NCBI GenBank assembly: GCA_029204225.1
Contig: CM055094.1
Span: 70,404,252 to 70,468,251, forward strand
From: Diphasiastrum complanatum
Taxonomy: Eukaryota > Streptophyta > Lycopodiopsida > Lycopodiales > Lycopodiaceae
Direction: 5' to 3'
Length of the DNA stretch: 64,000 nt
Shown: positions 63,486 to 64,000 of the stretch, piece after piece
Position numbering within the stretch: position 1 is the first letter of the stretch
Layout: every line of letters starts with the position of its first letter
Program-made: the position numbers and the translations under genes
Notes under the pieces: generated by a model
Told to the model about the DNA's origin: nothing
Databases searched by the model: none
The model's input: the letters and a program-made list of their open reading frames with translations, nothing else

Positions 63486-64000
63486 CACCCGTGGACTTGT
63501 ATGAAGATATGTCCCGAGGAGACACAACACATGAGGATGTGCCATTCATATTGCATAATCACGAGGGGGACATGGATGACATGATGGATGCAGTCTTCAC
63601 AAATCCACCTGAGGCTACATTGATAAGGGAAGAAGAGATGATGTGTGGCTTGGCATCCACTCCTTTGTACGAGGGTGCACAAATGTCAAAGTTGCGAGCT
63701 TGTTTGCTACTTTTGAACTTGCAAATCAAAACCCGTTGGTCAGAGGCGAGCATCACATAGTTGTTTGGGTAAGCTTGCTTACTTCATGATGTGTGTTATA
63801 GACAAATTGCTCTAATCTCATTTTATTTTTAATTCATGCAATGCGAGAAACTATATATAACTAATTACATTAATTTATATTTTGTCACTGTTTGCTCAGG
63901 ACAAGATTGCCCCCAAATAACAGCATGGCGGCATCTCGCGACAAGAAGCCCTTCTTATCCCCAAAAAATACAAGGCAAAAAATATGGATGTGTATATGGC
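63486..64000 (+). pseudogene. CACTA TNP2 N-terminal part, copy E (runs off the window)
   Basis: The exon 63,491-63,768 reads DTTHEDVPFILHNHEGDMDD and STPLYEGAQMSKLRACLLLL; one stop near its end. Donor GTAAGC at 63,769, acceptor TTTGCTCAG ending at 63,900, then MAASRDKKPF-type text (frameshifted) and KNMDVYMA at the window edge. Intron position matches copy A. The 3' rest lies beyond the window. Confidence 0.75.

Noticed and set aside
1-64000. tRNA and rRNA genes
   Set aside because: No cloverleaf or conserved rRNA sequence was noticed by eye. A tRNAscan-SE and Rfam run would settle this.

Overview
This window looks like nuclear DNA of a land plant. It is AT-rich, almost gene-free, and packed with decayed plant-type transposable elements: Ty1/copia, Ty3/gypsy (LTR structure with a TGGCGCCGTTGCC primer site) and En/Spm-CACTA (TNP2 transposase with DUF4218-like parts). 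It also holds one S-protein-homologue gene of the kind known from plants, at about 49.77-50.29 kb. Introns are short, with GT-AG ends. I cannot name the species. The unusual TNP2 sequence (ELPYWEELLINHLLDPMHI) makes me think of a non-angiosperm, but that is a guess. No rRNA, tRNA or CRISPR was seen.

Layout. 0-4.4 kb: two copia pieces, the second a gag-protease element with an unfamiliar C-terminal region instead of integrase and RT. 4.5-8.4 kb: a spliced orphan fragment, the tail of a Ulp1-like gene, and a nearly full-span but broken CACTA transposase on the minus strand. 8.4-9.4 kb: another copia scrap. 9.97-11.37 kb: a 1.4 kb direct repeat that recurs at 35.17-36.59 kb. 11.6-12.25 kb: a tandemly duplicated MYB/SANT-like segment beside a CACTA terminus. 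12.7-15.3 kb (minus): a Ulp1-type cysteine protease gene preceded on the same strand by a histone-H3-fold reading frame closest to CENH3. A motif-rich intergenic region and a divergent reading frame follow at 15.3-16.95 kb. 16.95-20.07 kb (minus) and 28.97-31.25 kb (plus): two inverted copies of a multi-exon transposase-like gene that I cannot place in a named superfamily. 20.07-21.77 kb: CACTA transposase C-terminal half.

22.4-24.7 kb: two unrelated gypsy gag fragments. 25.1-26.0 kb: an orphan LTR with primer-binding site. 26.8-28.0 kb: two clusters of short repeated motifs. 32.6-33.1 kb: a degenerate minisatellite. 36.8-39.1 kb: a composite of CACTA, MYB and GC-rich repeat that recurs inverted at 61.6-64.0 kb. 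39.1-45.8 kb: a 5'-LTR-bearing gypsy element (minus) truncated in integrase and abutting CACTA pieces on both sides. 49.8-50.3 kb: the S-protein homologue. 50.96-51.19 kb: a 98-bp tandem array cut by a copia LTR. 51.2-55.7 kb: a copia element (minus), fused at 55,719/55,720 to a gypsy element that runs to 61.56 kb.

Nearly every mobile-element gene carries stops, frameshifts or truncations, so little here is likely to act autonomously. The only gene that looks intact is the S-protein homologue. The part most worth following up is the H3-fold/Ulp1 module at 12.7-15.3 kb with its divergent partner. Next are the uncharacterised transposase-like family and the gag-protease chimera.
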